DNA of 64,000 nucleotides from Cymodocea nodosa (lineage: Eukaryota; Streptophyta; Magnoliopsida; Alismatales; Cymodoceaceae). A program made the position numbers and the translations under genes. Shown in pieces: positions 34,659 to 46,448 of the stretch; position 1 is the first letter of the stretch; every line of letters begins with the position of its first letter. Where the stretch lies: assembly GCA_036874045.1 (NCBI GenBank), contig JAZBRI010000003.1, positions 19,507,501 to 19,571,500 on the forward strand, given 5' to 3'. The notes under the pieces are model-generated. The model worked only from the letters and a program-made list of their open reading frames with translations. It made no database searches and was not told the origin of the DNA.

Positions 34659-35598
34659 AAATAAATAGTAGAAGATTAATTACATACCAGTCTGAAACTT
34701 TCCATTCAATAAATATTTGTTGTCGGATGAAGTCGAATCAGCTGCTTCTCCTTCCAATTCCTCCAACTCATTCTCCTTTCTTTTAAAAGTGTTGGTAACT
34801 CGTAAATAACATTATGTTTTATATATATACTGCACATCCATAAAGTGAATAAATCTCGTTGCAAGAACGTGTCTTACAACGTGCATCGTGGTTCCTATTT
34901 TTATAGGTACGTGTACCACTATTAATTTCAAATTTTGGTAACCGCTAAACCAACGAAGTTTCGTTCGTGGTTAAAAGAATAACTGTTCTGCTTAATCCAC
35001 GAACTAACCTCGTTGAGTTACAGATAACTCAATAGAACACAGTCGGTTACTATTGCTAACTTCATGGACTAACTTCGTTGAGTTATAAATAACTCAACGG
35101 AGTGACCTTATATTATATTACTGAACTCGTGGAGTTACGGTTAACTCAACGAACTTACTTCGTTGAGTTAACACTTAGCAACCTCTAAGTTTTACTCCTC
35201 GTAAATTTCTCTCTACTTTTTTCTCTTTTTCATTCTGCTTAACTAAAATAAAGTTAAATCTATGTCATTAATGCATCATTCTAATCAAAATTCATTTAAA
35301 TCTGAACATTATATAAAGATTTAACTTGCTGGTCATTTTATGTTATGCAGAATTTACATTTTACCTTACAACATGCAGAAATTTTTAAGCATTTATCCTG
35401 TCATTCAGCAAATTGTAAATCTGTTAAACATTCATTCATAAAGTTCCACAAATTATATATATCATTCAATAAATTCCATTCATTTCACATTCAAAACACG
35501 TATGAAAAGTATCTCTGAAAAATTATATTCATTAATATGAATCAATTTACAATACAAGTACATCATACAATTTTATACAAGTAGACAAACAATACAAT
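34659..35598 (-). other. ORF1-Gag spacer, copy B
   Basis: Non-coding counterpart of 19663-20610. The GTTGAGTTA/TAACTCAAC palindrome array lies at 35003-35172. The remainder is AT-rich and shows no other recognised motif. Confidence 0.65.
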
Positions 35599-37500
35599 TT
35601 AATCTCTATTCCTAAGTTCATCTACTTCCTTCTGGAGTTTTTCTAACTGAAGTTCTAATTGATTAATTCTTTCTACAGCTCCTGTAATTCCTCCAAAAGG
35701 TACAGCTAGCTCTACAGCTACAAAATTTATGTATTCTTTCACTAAAATAGTTCTTGATCTGATCCTTTTTGATGCCCATTTCGTGAAATCAATACAATCC
35801 ATCATCAGTAGTGAAATTAAATCTCCATAAAACAATTTCTTCTTTACTATTTTCAGCTTGGAGATAAAAACTACAGACCAATTTATTTGAATCCTATTTA
35901 CAACTACATATGTGGCCCATTTGACAAATTGACTTAATTCTATGTCATGGCCTTGTTGTTGATAAATATTCTTAATTAAAATGTTAGCTACCATGTGTGC
36001 TTTACCATTTAAATGCTTCAATCTGTTTAATAAAGACACACTAGGATTGATAGCTAAACAATCTTTGATTTCCTGTTCTATCCACTTAACTGCAGTTGTG
36101 TCTTCCAAAAATTTTAGTCCTTCATTCTTTAATCCAAAAATGTTGTGAAGAAGCTCTAGTGTTATTTGTACATCTACTTCCTCCATGTTGGAAATTAATC
36201 CTCCTTCTCCTTCTCTTAAATTTGCATAGAAACAAGGCACTAGATTCTCATATACTGCATGCCCTCTTTCTTGAGAAATAAACTTTAGTAGACCTTGGAA
36301 TTCAAATAAATCTTTGATTTCTTGCATTTCATCCCAATTTACTAGTCTACTGCAAATAATATCGTAACCCCTAATTTCTTGGTATTTGATATAAGCTTCT
36401 TGACTCCAAAAATGTACTTCATTCAAAACTGTTGTATCAGTCGGGTCAAGAATATGACTTTGTTGTTCTAGAGGGGTTTGTTCTTGATATTCCTCTTCTA
36501 TAGGCTGCATTTCAACATTCTCTACAGATTCCTGAATTTTTGCTTTTGCTTTTGTTTGTGGTGGTGAGCCGGTAGAACTCTCCACTCTGTCTTGAATTCT
36601 CTCCATAAATTGCTGAAGAGTTTCTTGCTCTTCAGTGGAATTTGTAAAGTTATTTTTGTCCAAATGGCTTCTTTCAGCCTCTTCATTTTCTGCTCTTTCT
36701 TCTTCCTCCTGACTACCAATCTGCTCTATCACTGCTCTTTCTAATTCTGTAACAGATTGGGATGGAGTCACGGGCAATTCAGTTTCTGCCCTAATTTCTG
36801 TTCTTTCTTCTTGTACAGGCTACCAACTAATTTCAGCCTATTTTTCTTCTTCTCTTTGCTCTTACTGCTGCAACTCCTGCTCCTCCTTAGAATCGAATAG
36901 CAGGTTTATAAATATTGGCTCCATAGGCCCTGTTAAAATTGGTACTTTAGATTTAATTTCTTCTCTATATTCAGGCACTTTTTCTTTTCCTTTCCTTTTT
37001 CTGATTAATTGTGTCTGTTCTTCCTCTTCTTCTTTTGAAATTAAATCTACAAAAGTAGGCTCTAGAAGCCTTCGAGCCATAGGTACTAACTCTTCCTGTT
37101 TAATTCTCTTTATAACTGATGGTCTCGAAGTACCAACCTCTCCTACAGCACTTGATTTAGCTGCTGCCTGATGCTGTTCAACTTTAATTCTGTACTGGGC
37201 CCTATCTTTTCTTCGACCCTTTTTTTCTTAATGGCATCATATAAAATATGTGCCTTAGCCATAGCTATTTCTTGAGTATCACATTGGTCTCTTGCTGTTT
37301 TGACCAAGCTAGTAAATTCTTTCTCTTCTTCTTCAGTTCTCGGCTAGGCAAATGCTACTCGTGGCAATGGCTCTGTTGGCTGAACTAGAGGTCCTAACTG
37401 TTGTTCCTTAGGAACAGGTCTTTCAACAGTTGGTTCTTCCCGTTCTTTAGTTGAATCTTCTTCATTTTCTTTCCTTTCTTGCTCCCAGATTGCCCATCTT
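35599..37500 (-). pseudogene. ORF1 (putative plant transposon protein), copy B, 5'-truncated
   Basis: The best preserved ORF1. An open frame of 392 codons at 36777-35599 begins after an acidic Glu-rich region. It contains YIKYQEIRGYDIICSRLV, LFEFQGLLKFISQERG, FYANLREGEGGLISNMEE, LLHNIFGLKNEG and LNGKAHMVANILIKN, and ends with a leucine-rich coiled-coil-like tail (QLELQLEKLQKEVDELRN). Upstream pieces at 37080-36862 (EPTFVDLISKEEEEEQ) and 37500-37344 are broken by stops. The N-terminus is lost at the junction at about 37500. Confidence 0.75.
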
Positions 37501-37760
37501 GCAATTACAATTATGTTTAACATACTGAACATATTTCGGACAATTATGTTTAACAGACCGAACATGTCGGATAGTTATGTTTAAATTGCCAAATAGTTAT
37601 GTTTTGAAAGAATATTTTATTATTTCCTGAAGTACACGTGTCGAAACCATAATGCATGACTTAAGTGAACTTTCGGTGAGTTATCTATAACTATCCGAAA
37701 TTGCAGCTAGGCATCGGAAAGTTATGTGTAACTCTCCGAAATATCTTTTTATTTGAAATA
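37501..37760 (+). repeat. Inverted fragment of a B-type LTR
   Basis: Reverse complement matches 12960-13200 of the B LTR (ACACGTGT, TTATTTCCTGAAG, AACATATTTCGGACAATTATG). So it is LTR in plus orientation abutting minus-orientation ORF1. No LTR terminus is present on either side. It marks a rearrangement rather than a normal LTR. Confidence 0.75.
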
Positions 37761-40287
37761 CATGGGTTTGTGCACAAAATAGAAAATCATAAAATGTAAA
37801 ATATATATGTTTATTCAAAAAATAAGAAATTTTGAAATTAATAAATTAAATAGTTTTTATATTTATCTACAAGATATAAAATAAAAAAATTTACCATAGA
37901 TAATACAAGATAGAGTCATTTGTAATAATAGTTACAACATAAATACATTTCACATATCTTTATTATTCTACATATCTCTCATAATATCAATTTTCATCTA
38001 CTAAGGATAAATAATTTTTATATCAAAATTACATACTGCTAATATATTCAATGATAATTCATTTTTTCTAATCCTCTATTTTTTGTTAGTTTTGGAGATC
38101 AAGAGGTCAAAAAAGGAAAGAAATTTTTTCTTATATATAGTAGAAAATGGTAAAACCCTTCGAAAGTCCATTTAGTGCACAAATACCTAAAAAATAACAG
38201 AAAATTTTTCATCATTTTTATTTCCAACATTTTTCGTCATTTTCTAGGTACATAAACTCCCCCTTAATTCCTATAGACTTTCCTCCATGCATGGAAAATA
38301 CAATATTTTCTCCATGATATTTTCATTTTCTTGTTTCCTCATCTTATGAAATGTCATGAATATATTAATCTTGTTTCTTTTCTTCATTAATCTTTTCCTT
38401 TTACCTATTCCTTTTTTTATAGTTGAATCAAAAATAATACTTGCAAAACACAAAATGTACCTTTCGTGAAGTATAAAACATCTAAAAATATCATAATATA
38501 ATTACAACATTTATCCCTGAATAATACACAAGCTTACTATGATGCTCACTATCACTGTATTCTATAAGAAATAAAGAAAACAATTGATGATGGAGCATCC
38601 CACACTAAATGAAGATGAAGTCATTTGTAGATTGATGAAATTGAATATATATATTTGGAAATGAATGAACTTGAAATCATATTAAAGTGGGATGAATGAG
38701 CATGTATAATTGAAGAGATATCGTAGGTTTCATTACTTAAATTTTTTCATTCAATGAGCCATAACCCAACATCTGGAACTTTGTTGTTCTTTCATTACAA
38801 CTTAGACGATGCAAGATGGAGTCTTGCAACCATGCCTAAGATGGGAGATTTTTCCTCTAATTGAAAAAGCAGGTAGTCGATTCTGTGACCAACCTTGTCG
38901 ATCTTTGGAATGGACCCCTTAGCCACCCAGAATGAATGAACTGTGCTGGTCTTTCATTAATTACTTGCTTCTCCGGTTGAAACATGGCATTCATATTGAG
39001 TGTTTTGGCTTCTATTGTGTTGGTAAATGCTAAATCATTGTTTCCATTTAGTTTCTACTTTACAATTTACAAATTTAGTTATGATTCTCCGATCATAGAT
39101 GCATGGTTGGATTTACTAGAGGACGTTGGCATTCATTTGGCTCTAGATCGAATCATTCATCGGGAGATCATGATGGCAGGTTGCGCGTGCACTTATAATT
39201 AGATATATAAAAGATTGTGGATTTGGTTATTCATTTATCAATAAAATACTATTATTTTGATTATCCCTTTTGTATAATTGTCATGCGTAAATTATCATAC
39301 CTTGTATTTTTAGATTTTTTTTTATTGACCCATGTATATATTTTGTGAAGGATAAGAGGGATGAGGTGATACTAGAAGTAATTAAGAGACATGCTTAATT
39401 AACTGGTACGTCTCTCTTGTCAAAAAAAAATTTCGTATATAATAAATATATATATTTTGAACTATTGGATGATGAATGAGAATGTATTTAAAAATTACTA
39501 TAAATTCATTAACTAATTTTCACATTAAAATATGGTTACTTATCAAGTAACAAATATAAGAATATTATTAAAGAAAGAATATTGAAGGATATGATTCCGC
39601 ACATATGTATTATTTAATTTATTCTTAATAATCACATTATTGAAAGTAATTGTTGGATATGGGTAATATGTTTGGAAAAAGTCACAAATAATAATATAGT
39701 ATAGATAAAATAAATAGTATAGACCGTACATAATTGATCATCCTTGTATCCCTTACCTAGTTAAGTGGTACATTTGGATTCCACCAGAAAGGAATGGAAA
39801 ACGAAAATTTTCGTTCGACCACTTTCTTTTCCAACTTCTGTCTTTTTGGAAAATTAAAAAAAAATTCTATGATTTTTGGATACCATTATATACAATCTTG
39901 TATATTTAAACTTATTTGGATGTAAGTAGGAAACAGTAAAACACACAAGACAAAAAATTATACCATTATCTAAAAAAAATATGGGGCGACGTTCAGCCAT
40001 GTTTGGGATTTGATTTTTTTCTTTTTAACCACGATCTCTTGGTACGGTACCACAAAGCGTACTGCATTTATGGTTTATCGCAGAATCAGAAACGATAAAT
40101 TGTCAAATGATAGATAGCGAGTTGTTTTTTTTTTTTTTTTTGGTTGAAAATCAAATCACACATATAATAATTAATTTAATTAGATGGATGTGATGACGAA
40201 GAAGAAGAAGAAGAAGAAGAAGAATACCAATTATGCCATCCCCCACGAGGTGAAATTTTTGGTAGAAAAGGGGTCGTCCTTTACACT
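37761..40287. other. AT-rich intergenic region
   Basis: No convincing gene. Short frames (38984-39202 plus, 39543-39731 minus) show no domain. Features are a long T run near 40123-40140 and a (GAA)n microsatellite at 40198-40225. The last part probably holds the promoter of the kinase gene. Confidence 0.6.
40198..40225. repeat. (GAA)n microsatellite
   Basis: About nine uninterrupted GAA units roughly 180 bp upstream of the kinase ATG. Confidence 0.9.
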
Positions 40288-40296
40288 AATAAATAC
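40286..40296 (+). promoter_or_regulatory. Possible TATA box of the kinase gene
   Basis: CACTAATAAATAC lies about 115 bp upstream of the ATG at 40409, the only TATA-like string at a plausible distance. Weak evidence. Confidence 0.3.
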
Positions 40297-40408
40297 AAAG
40301 AAGACCGGCAACAACCAGGTCAGGGAGGATACGTTGCACGCCTTGTGTGCTTAGCAATTACCCCAATTCTCCACCACCACCGCCGCCGCCATCCCAAGAA
40401 CAACATCG

Positions 40409-41628
40409 ATGGATGCGTTCTTTCTCGCCTTGGTCGCGGTCTCCGTTATCCTCCTCCTCCTCTCCGTCGCATTCTTCACTGCCGCCTACTTCCTCCGCCG
40501 GGCTTCGACCAAGGAAGACGACTTGGAAAGTGGTGCCGCCCATGTCGCCGACATTGACATCATGAAGATTGCTGCTGTTGTTGGTAGCGATGGCGTGAAG
40601 AAGTACAAGTGGAGGGAGATCGAGGCTTTGACGGAGAACTTCTCGACGACGGTGATTGGGCAGGGAGGATTTAGCACCGTCTACTTGGGGAAGCTCCAAT
40701 CCGGCTCGGTTTCCTCTGTTGTCGCCGTCAAAGTTCACCGCGAAAGCGAGCGCCTCCACCACGCGTTCAAGCGGGAGCTCGAGGTCCTCCTCAAGCTCCG
40801 CCACAATGATAACATCGTCAAGCTCATCGGCTACTGCGACGAGCCCGAAGGTAACCACCGATCACTTCTCGGGAGAGAGAGAGAGGAAAAAAAATGAAAA
40901 ACAAGAGTTGCTGCGGAGGAGAAGAGGAAACTTTTCTGATATTCTGATGGGATTCCTCTTTTGGTTCTTGCATAGACGACGGAGCTCTGGTGTTCGAATA
41001 CGTCCCAAATGGCACGCTCCACGACAAGCTTCACGGAGGAAAAGGAGAAGTAGTCTTGACGTGGTCGGAGAGAATGGGGATCGCACACGACCTGGCGAAG
41101 GCAGTGGCTCACCTCCACGAGAGCTGCGACCTCCAGATAATCCACAGCGATCTCAAACCGGCGAACGTCCTCCTAGACTCCGACCACCGGGCGAAGCTGT
41201 GCGACTTCGGCTCCGCCACGATGGGTTTTTCCTCGGCCGTCGTCCGCGGGCGCCACGCCATAGTGGGGTCGCCTGGGTACTCGGATCCTCACTACCTCCG
41301 TACCGGGACGACGTCTAAGAAATCCGACGTGTACAGTTTCGGGGTGGTGTTGCTGGAGCTGGTGACGGGAAAGGAAGCGTTCCAGCCGGAGAGGGGGAGT
41401 ATGCTGACGAAGGAGATGGCGGAGGTGTTGAGCGAGGCGGAGGGGAGGGCGGGGGAGATGGTGGACGGCAGGTTAGGGGGGCGCTTTGTGGCGGAGGAGG
41501 CGGTGGCGATGGCGGAGGTGGTGAGGGGGTGCGTCGGGGAGCAGCCGAGCTTGAGGCCTTCGATGGCCGAGCTTGTCAGGCTTCTCGAGGAGAAGGTTGG
41601 GAGGAGACACAGACATCAGAAGTTGTAA
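40409..41628 (+). CDS. Receptor-like protein kinase, two exons, non-RD
   Basis: Exon 1 is 40409-40850, exon 2 is 40976-41628, and the 125-bp intron has GT...TGCATAG ends (phase 1). The join gives 364 aa. Residues 3-28 form a hydrophobic membrane anchor with no extracellular domain. The kinase domain has the Gly loop IGQGGFSTV (83-91), VAVK with Lys108, probable helix-C Glu123, HSDLKPAN with Asp206 and Asn211, DFG at 224-226, and GSPGYSDPHYLRTG in the activation segment. HSD in place of HRD makes it a non-RD kinase. CDFGSATMGFSS and DPHYLRTG closely resemble the Arabidopsis At1g33260/At4g10390 receptor-like kinases. The gene is GC-rich against AT-rich flanks. It is intact as read. Confidence 0.92.
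40851..40975 (+). other. Intron of the kinase gene
   Basis: GTAACC donor and TTGCATAG acceptor. Removal joins YCDEPE to DDGALVFEYVPNG, restoring the kinase hinge region. Without splicing the frame stops after REREEKK. Confidence 0.9.
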
Positions 41629-44600
41629 TTCGGATTTTTGTTTTTTTTTTTTTAACGGTTAAGAATGTGTAAATGCTTTCAAACTCTTCTTGCATTTCAC
41701 GGTTATTTACGTATGGGTGGATCCTTTTGGTTATCGGTAATTAGGGAAATTTGGAAGAGAACTCTTCTTACAAAATGAAATTTTACCGCTTTTTCTTTTG
41801 CTGCATGTCTGCCTGTTTGCTTTCGTTGTTAAAGAGGACCAACTCGAAAGCATGTCGGTCCACATGACACCTTTAGATTGATCGCGCAAAACATGAATAC
41901 GTTGTATGTATACAATACGATAATAAAATGATGTTTTCTGATCTTGGAATGAACTCCTACGTAACCACTTTGTATTTTCTTGCTCTCTAAGCGAAATAAT
42001 TTACTCAACCTCATTATCTAATCATTATAGAAAAAGCCCACTCTTGCGTAAATGATATTATATAATAATACGTGAAATTTGACCCTGTCCAGATCCATAC
42101 CCTGCAATCCTCACAATCACAACGTACGGTTAGCCGGCCAACATCCAGCACACCACTCATTATTACTGACCATAAAAGTTGTTGGCTAATGATTATTTGT
42201 TAAAGCTTAACTGACCACTTTATGTTTGCTTTGTAAACGGGGTAATGGAATCTTTACTTGAACAGCAGACTAATAACAATTTTTTGCTAGCGGTAAATCC
42301 CAATGAAATGAAATTTAGATCACAATAAATAAAATAAAAGCGTATGACCTTGTCGTTTTGACGATCCTTTTTCCCCTGAGAATCTAAATTTGCGTTGATT
42401 GAAAGTTAAACTTGGGTTATTCTGTTCTGATAAGAGCAACTGCCAGCCAGAGTATGACACAAAAATGTGTCCATGACCGGAATATATTTTTCCTGACAGC
42501 AGGAGGGGAAGAAGAAGAAGAGCTTTGAACTTTTCCTACTTAAAACGCCCCACCGCTGCACCAAAATCCTTCATGTGCTACCCAGCCGAAGCATGTGACC
42601 ATGTGGTGGTGTTACTTTGCTTCCTTTTCCCTGCATCCCATGGAATGAATGATGATGCTGCGGTGGTTCACGTGTTGGGTTGTCTTTGCTTTGCCATTGA
42701 CAAGTACAGCGAGCCCTCGGCCTTATCATGAGTTTATTTACTTCTTCAGTGGTGATCACCATACCGAGAGGTTGACGACACATGCTACGGCGGTGGGCAG
42801 AGCATGCTACTAGATTTCTGACTCTCCTAATTGGTTAAGTGCCTAAATTTCTTTTTGATAATACGGTGTTTTTACTTAGATCTAAACGATTTCATTACCT
42901 ACAATTTAAATAGACCATCGATTATATTTTTTCTCTGGTGTCATTGTGTCTACAACCTTCCTTAACACGTTGCTCTCTGATGAACAAGTGGTGATTTATT
43001 TCTGCCATAGTTCTGCCACTCTGTGAGAAAGAATAGTTCCCCACTTTGCTCAACTTCTTGTCTATTTCCATGTATCTATTCCTCTCCGCAAAGTAGATAA
43101 GATGAATTGTTAGATTTAAAAGATTGGAACGGCAGCAGCAACTCCATGTGAGATGTCATGTGCCCCTATTCTGCATTCTCTGCACCAGTGCCTTCCTCTT
43201 CTTTTTTATAATACCGGCACCTGCCTTTTCCATTCTCTGCACCAATCCGATTTGTTTAGGAGACGATTCATCTTCTCTTTGTGCTGATTGAACTGGTCAT
43301 AATGTCAGATAGCCACCATTTTTCACCATTATTAATTGGGCTACAACGCAGACCGAGGACAAAGGTTTCCATGGTGATTGGACGGAGACCCACAAGCCTA
43401 CTCTCTCATTCTTCTTAATTTCTTCCTCTCTTAATTTCTCGATGACATCAGCTAAGTTGCACTCGTACTCCAGATGCTTCATTGCTTCCGCTGGAAGAAA
43501 CCTTTTCCAAAATTGCATCACATGTACATGCATCTGATGAGGTCACCTCAAAGCATTAAGATGGTTCGTGGACTCATGCTTTCCATCGGCGGAGGAAGAA
43601 TAAAAGTTCCAGCTCATGGTGGCTGTGCAGGCGGATGACGAGATGGAGGATATCTTCGGTTGGGTGTCCCTCGTGAAACATGTTGACTATGGCACGTTCA
43701 ATTGATAACCTGGATATTATTGAGTGATAGTTTTTTTTAAGGTAACTATGGGAATTTAAAAGAGCAGTGGCTTAACAGAGGCGAACATTTGAGTTTAATT
43801 AATTTTAATATTTTTTTTTAAAAAAAATATTATTTTTAAAATTAAATATATAAAAAATAAATAATACAAAAATTTACAATGATTCACCTCAACCAAATAA
43901 ATCTACTCTCTTAGGCATTTTCAACTTGAAGTGTTTTATTATCATAGATGTTTTTACAAGTTCACACATCAACCTTCACATACCAATGCTTTTACGGGTT
44001 TAGCATTCAATCTTAACTAATATCTTTTGAAAACACTACAAACTCTAACTTAACACACCATTAAATTTCCTTCTCTTAAATACCAGGAGCTTTCTTCTCG
44101 CCACAACCTTGTGAGATAAACTTTAACACAATCAAACACTAAAATGCAACTAGAAAGAATAAAAGTAAAGAACATTATAATTGTAAAATAGAAGTGGTAG
44201 ATAACAAAAGATTGTCGACATGTTTTCCTGCAAAACACTAAGAAAATCAGCAGCACCTGGACCAACTTGAGTCTCTTTTTCTTTTGCCTTGCGCACACTT
44301 CTTGGTTCACTCATCTAGTCTTTATTTAAAGATCGATTCCAAACTTGTATTATTTTAAGTATTCCATCTACAAAATATTTGACAGATCAATTTCTTTCTG
44401 AATTCGTTTAATTAGTAATGTTTCTAATCTATCATATCTTCTATAATTGGTAAGTGTAGATGCGATTCGTTGATATTGCATTCAAATATCATTTCTGTAA
44501 GTTTATAGAATAATCTTAGATCCAATAGTCAATACTGCAAAATAGATGATTAAGAAAAACATTATTAATTTGTAAATAAAATTAATCTTATAATCTTATT

Positions 44601-45850
44601 TAAAACAACCAACAATTTATTTTCTAAGTGTTAAAGTTATACGAAAAACATAATATATCAGTTTACCAGTAGAAACAATCGATTTAATTAAATTTTATCA
44701 AGTAAATTTTATCGATCAAATCGATAGACTATGAGAGTTTACAAAATTTGGTTGCACCGACTTCTACCATCGATCATGCCTTTGTATACTAGCAATCGTG
44801 TCTATTGCTATTATCAATCGCGTCCGTAAATCCCTTAGCCAAAATCAAACAAAGTTGGAAGTCCAAAAGATATATTGATTAAAAAATCAGATTACCAGTA
44901 AATTTTATCGGTCAGGTTGATAATGGACTTTCAGAAATCAATTAACAACATAAATAAGGAAAATAATTTACCTTGATTAAGTAAGTAATATTATAAATTA
45001 AAAGTAGGATTGTTTGGAAATATTAAAGATATATGAATACTTTAAATATTTAAGAAATATGTAAATATTTGAAAATTATTTGGCATCATCAAAATATACA
45101 GAATTTATTTCCCTAGAATTACCCTTTTTCTCTCAAAGGATGTCGCGGCCTTTTGTTTTTCTTTTCAAATTGGTAGCCGCACGACTACTAAGATGGTGGA
45201 ATTTTTTTTCCCAAGAAAATCAATGAAATCGAATAAACATAAGGATTGGAAGTAAGCCGACACTTAGACTGAGGCATTCTAAGTAATATCTCGAATGGTT
45301 CAATGTAAAACAACTGTATCGACTTAAATGTAATATTATTGATGTTTATATTAAGATTTGAATATATTTACTTAAAATCTGTTAACGATGAATATTACAT
45401 TTACAAAAAAGAGAAATTTGTTTATATTATATATAATCTTTATTGTTAATATATTTTAAATTAATGTATCTAAACCATAAAATAAGTATCTATAATATTT
45501 TTACCATAACCGTCTAACTTTATTTTCCAGTATCTTAAAAAACACTTTCATAGTTGCAGGGTAGATTCTAATAGAAGTTCAAAATACTTCCTCGTACCTT
45601 CGAGGACGTTCAATTAAAGCACCATGCGTAAACACTCCAAACCAGTCTACAAGCAGGAAGAAATACTTGGTTGAAAATAAAATCATTGAAACCAAGGTAT
45701 CTGCCAATAACAGAATCCCTTGCAATGTGTAATCATTTACACGTCAGATGGCATTGAAAAGACCACGTAACGGTTCAACACAAAGAGAAACTAAAAAAAT
45801 GGGGATCGAACCCGACGTGAATCCCAAAAACCACATGTAAGATTAGTAAG
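41629..45850. other. Intergenic region downstream of the kinase
   Basis: A T-rich run at 41640-41653 follows the stop. The rest is mixed AT-rich DNA with no gene I can support. Small frames at 42525-42731 (plus), 43297-43533 (minus) and 44050-44310 (minus) show no domain. A tRNA-like B-box (GGTTCGATCCCC on minus, 45798-45809) followed by a T run could be the remnant of a SINE. Confidence 0.5.
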
Positions 45851-46082
45851 CAACTTTGCTTACCCATCAAGACCACTTTTGAATTCAATTTTGTCTGCAA
45901 CAAATTTATTATTGTCTTCCTTCAAGAGGAATAGAGGAGCAGTCCTGTTCGGGTCAATACGAACAAAAAGATACGAAGATGGCATAAAAGATCCACTCCG
46001 AATTCCCCATCTATGCATAATATCACGCGAAGATCTAGTTTCAATCTTCAGCCACATCGGGTCTTACATGTGCAGTCTCTTG

Positions 46083-46162
46083 ATCACCATTTCCGCGTAC
46101 GTTGGAATGTAGCAATCAGCCCATCACCATTTCCGTGTACGTTGGAAGGTAGCAATCAGCTG
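46083..46162. repeat. 40-bp tandem duplication
   Basis: ATCACCATTTCCGCGTACG is repeated 40 bp later with few changes, and both copies end GTAGCAATCAGC. Confidence 0.85.
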
Positions 46163-46448
46163 CTACCAGGGAATAAAATAAAAAATATATATATTTTTTC
46201 CTTGGGCATTTTAACCCAGATCTCATAAGCATTCCAAAAATCTCAAATCTAGGCAACTTCTAGAGTAGGACTGTCAAGAAAAAACAGCAGCAAATGTGTC
46301 CCAAATTGAATTACAATGTCATATTACTGAACAGACACATGTTATTCATCGAACTCCATCCAAGTAATTTTACGATGACAAAACTCAAAGAAATAGATGG
46401 TAGTCTAACGTCGTGATTCGGCTGGCGCATTTGAAATTCCAAGCTTTG

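Noticed and set aside
40358-41318. Several long frames on both strands over the kinase gene
   Set aside because: They are shadows caused by the high GC content. Only the spliced plus-strand frame gives a kinase.
43297-43533. 78-aa minus frame (WKRFLPAEAMKHLEYEC)
   Set aside because: Composition looks plausible, but there is no family match I recognise and no flanking exon evidence.
45860-46057. 65-aa minus frame with a protein-like composition (DPNRTAPLFLLKEDNNKF)
   Set aside because: It starts after an in-frame stop, has no recognisable family and no splice or promoter support.
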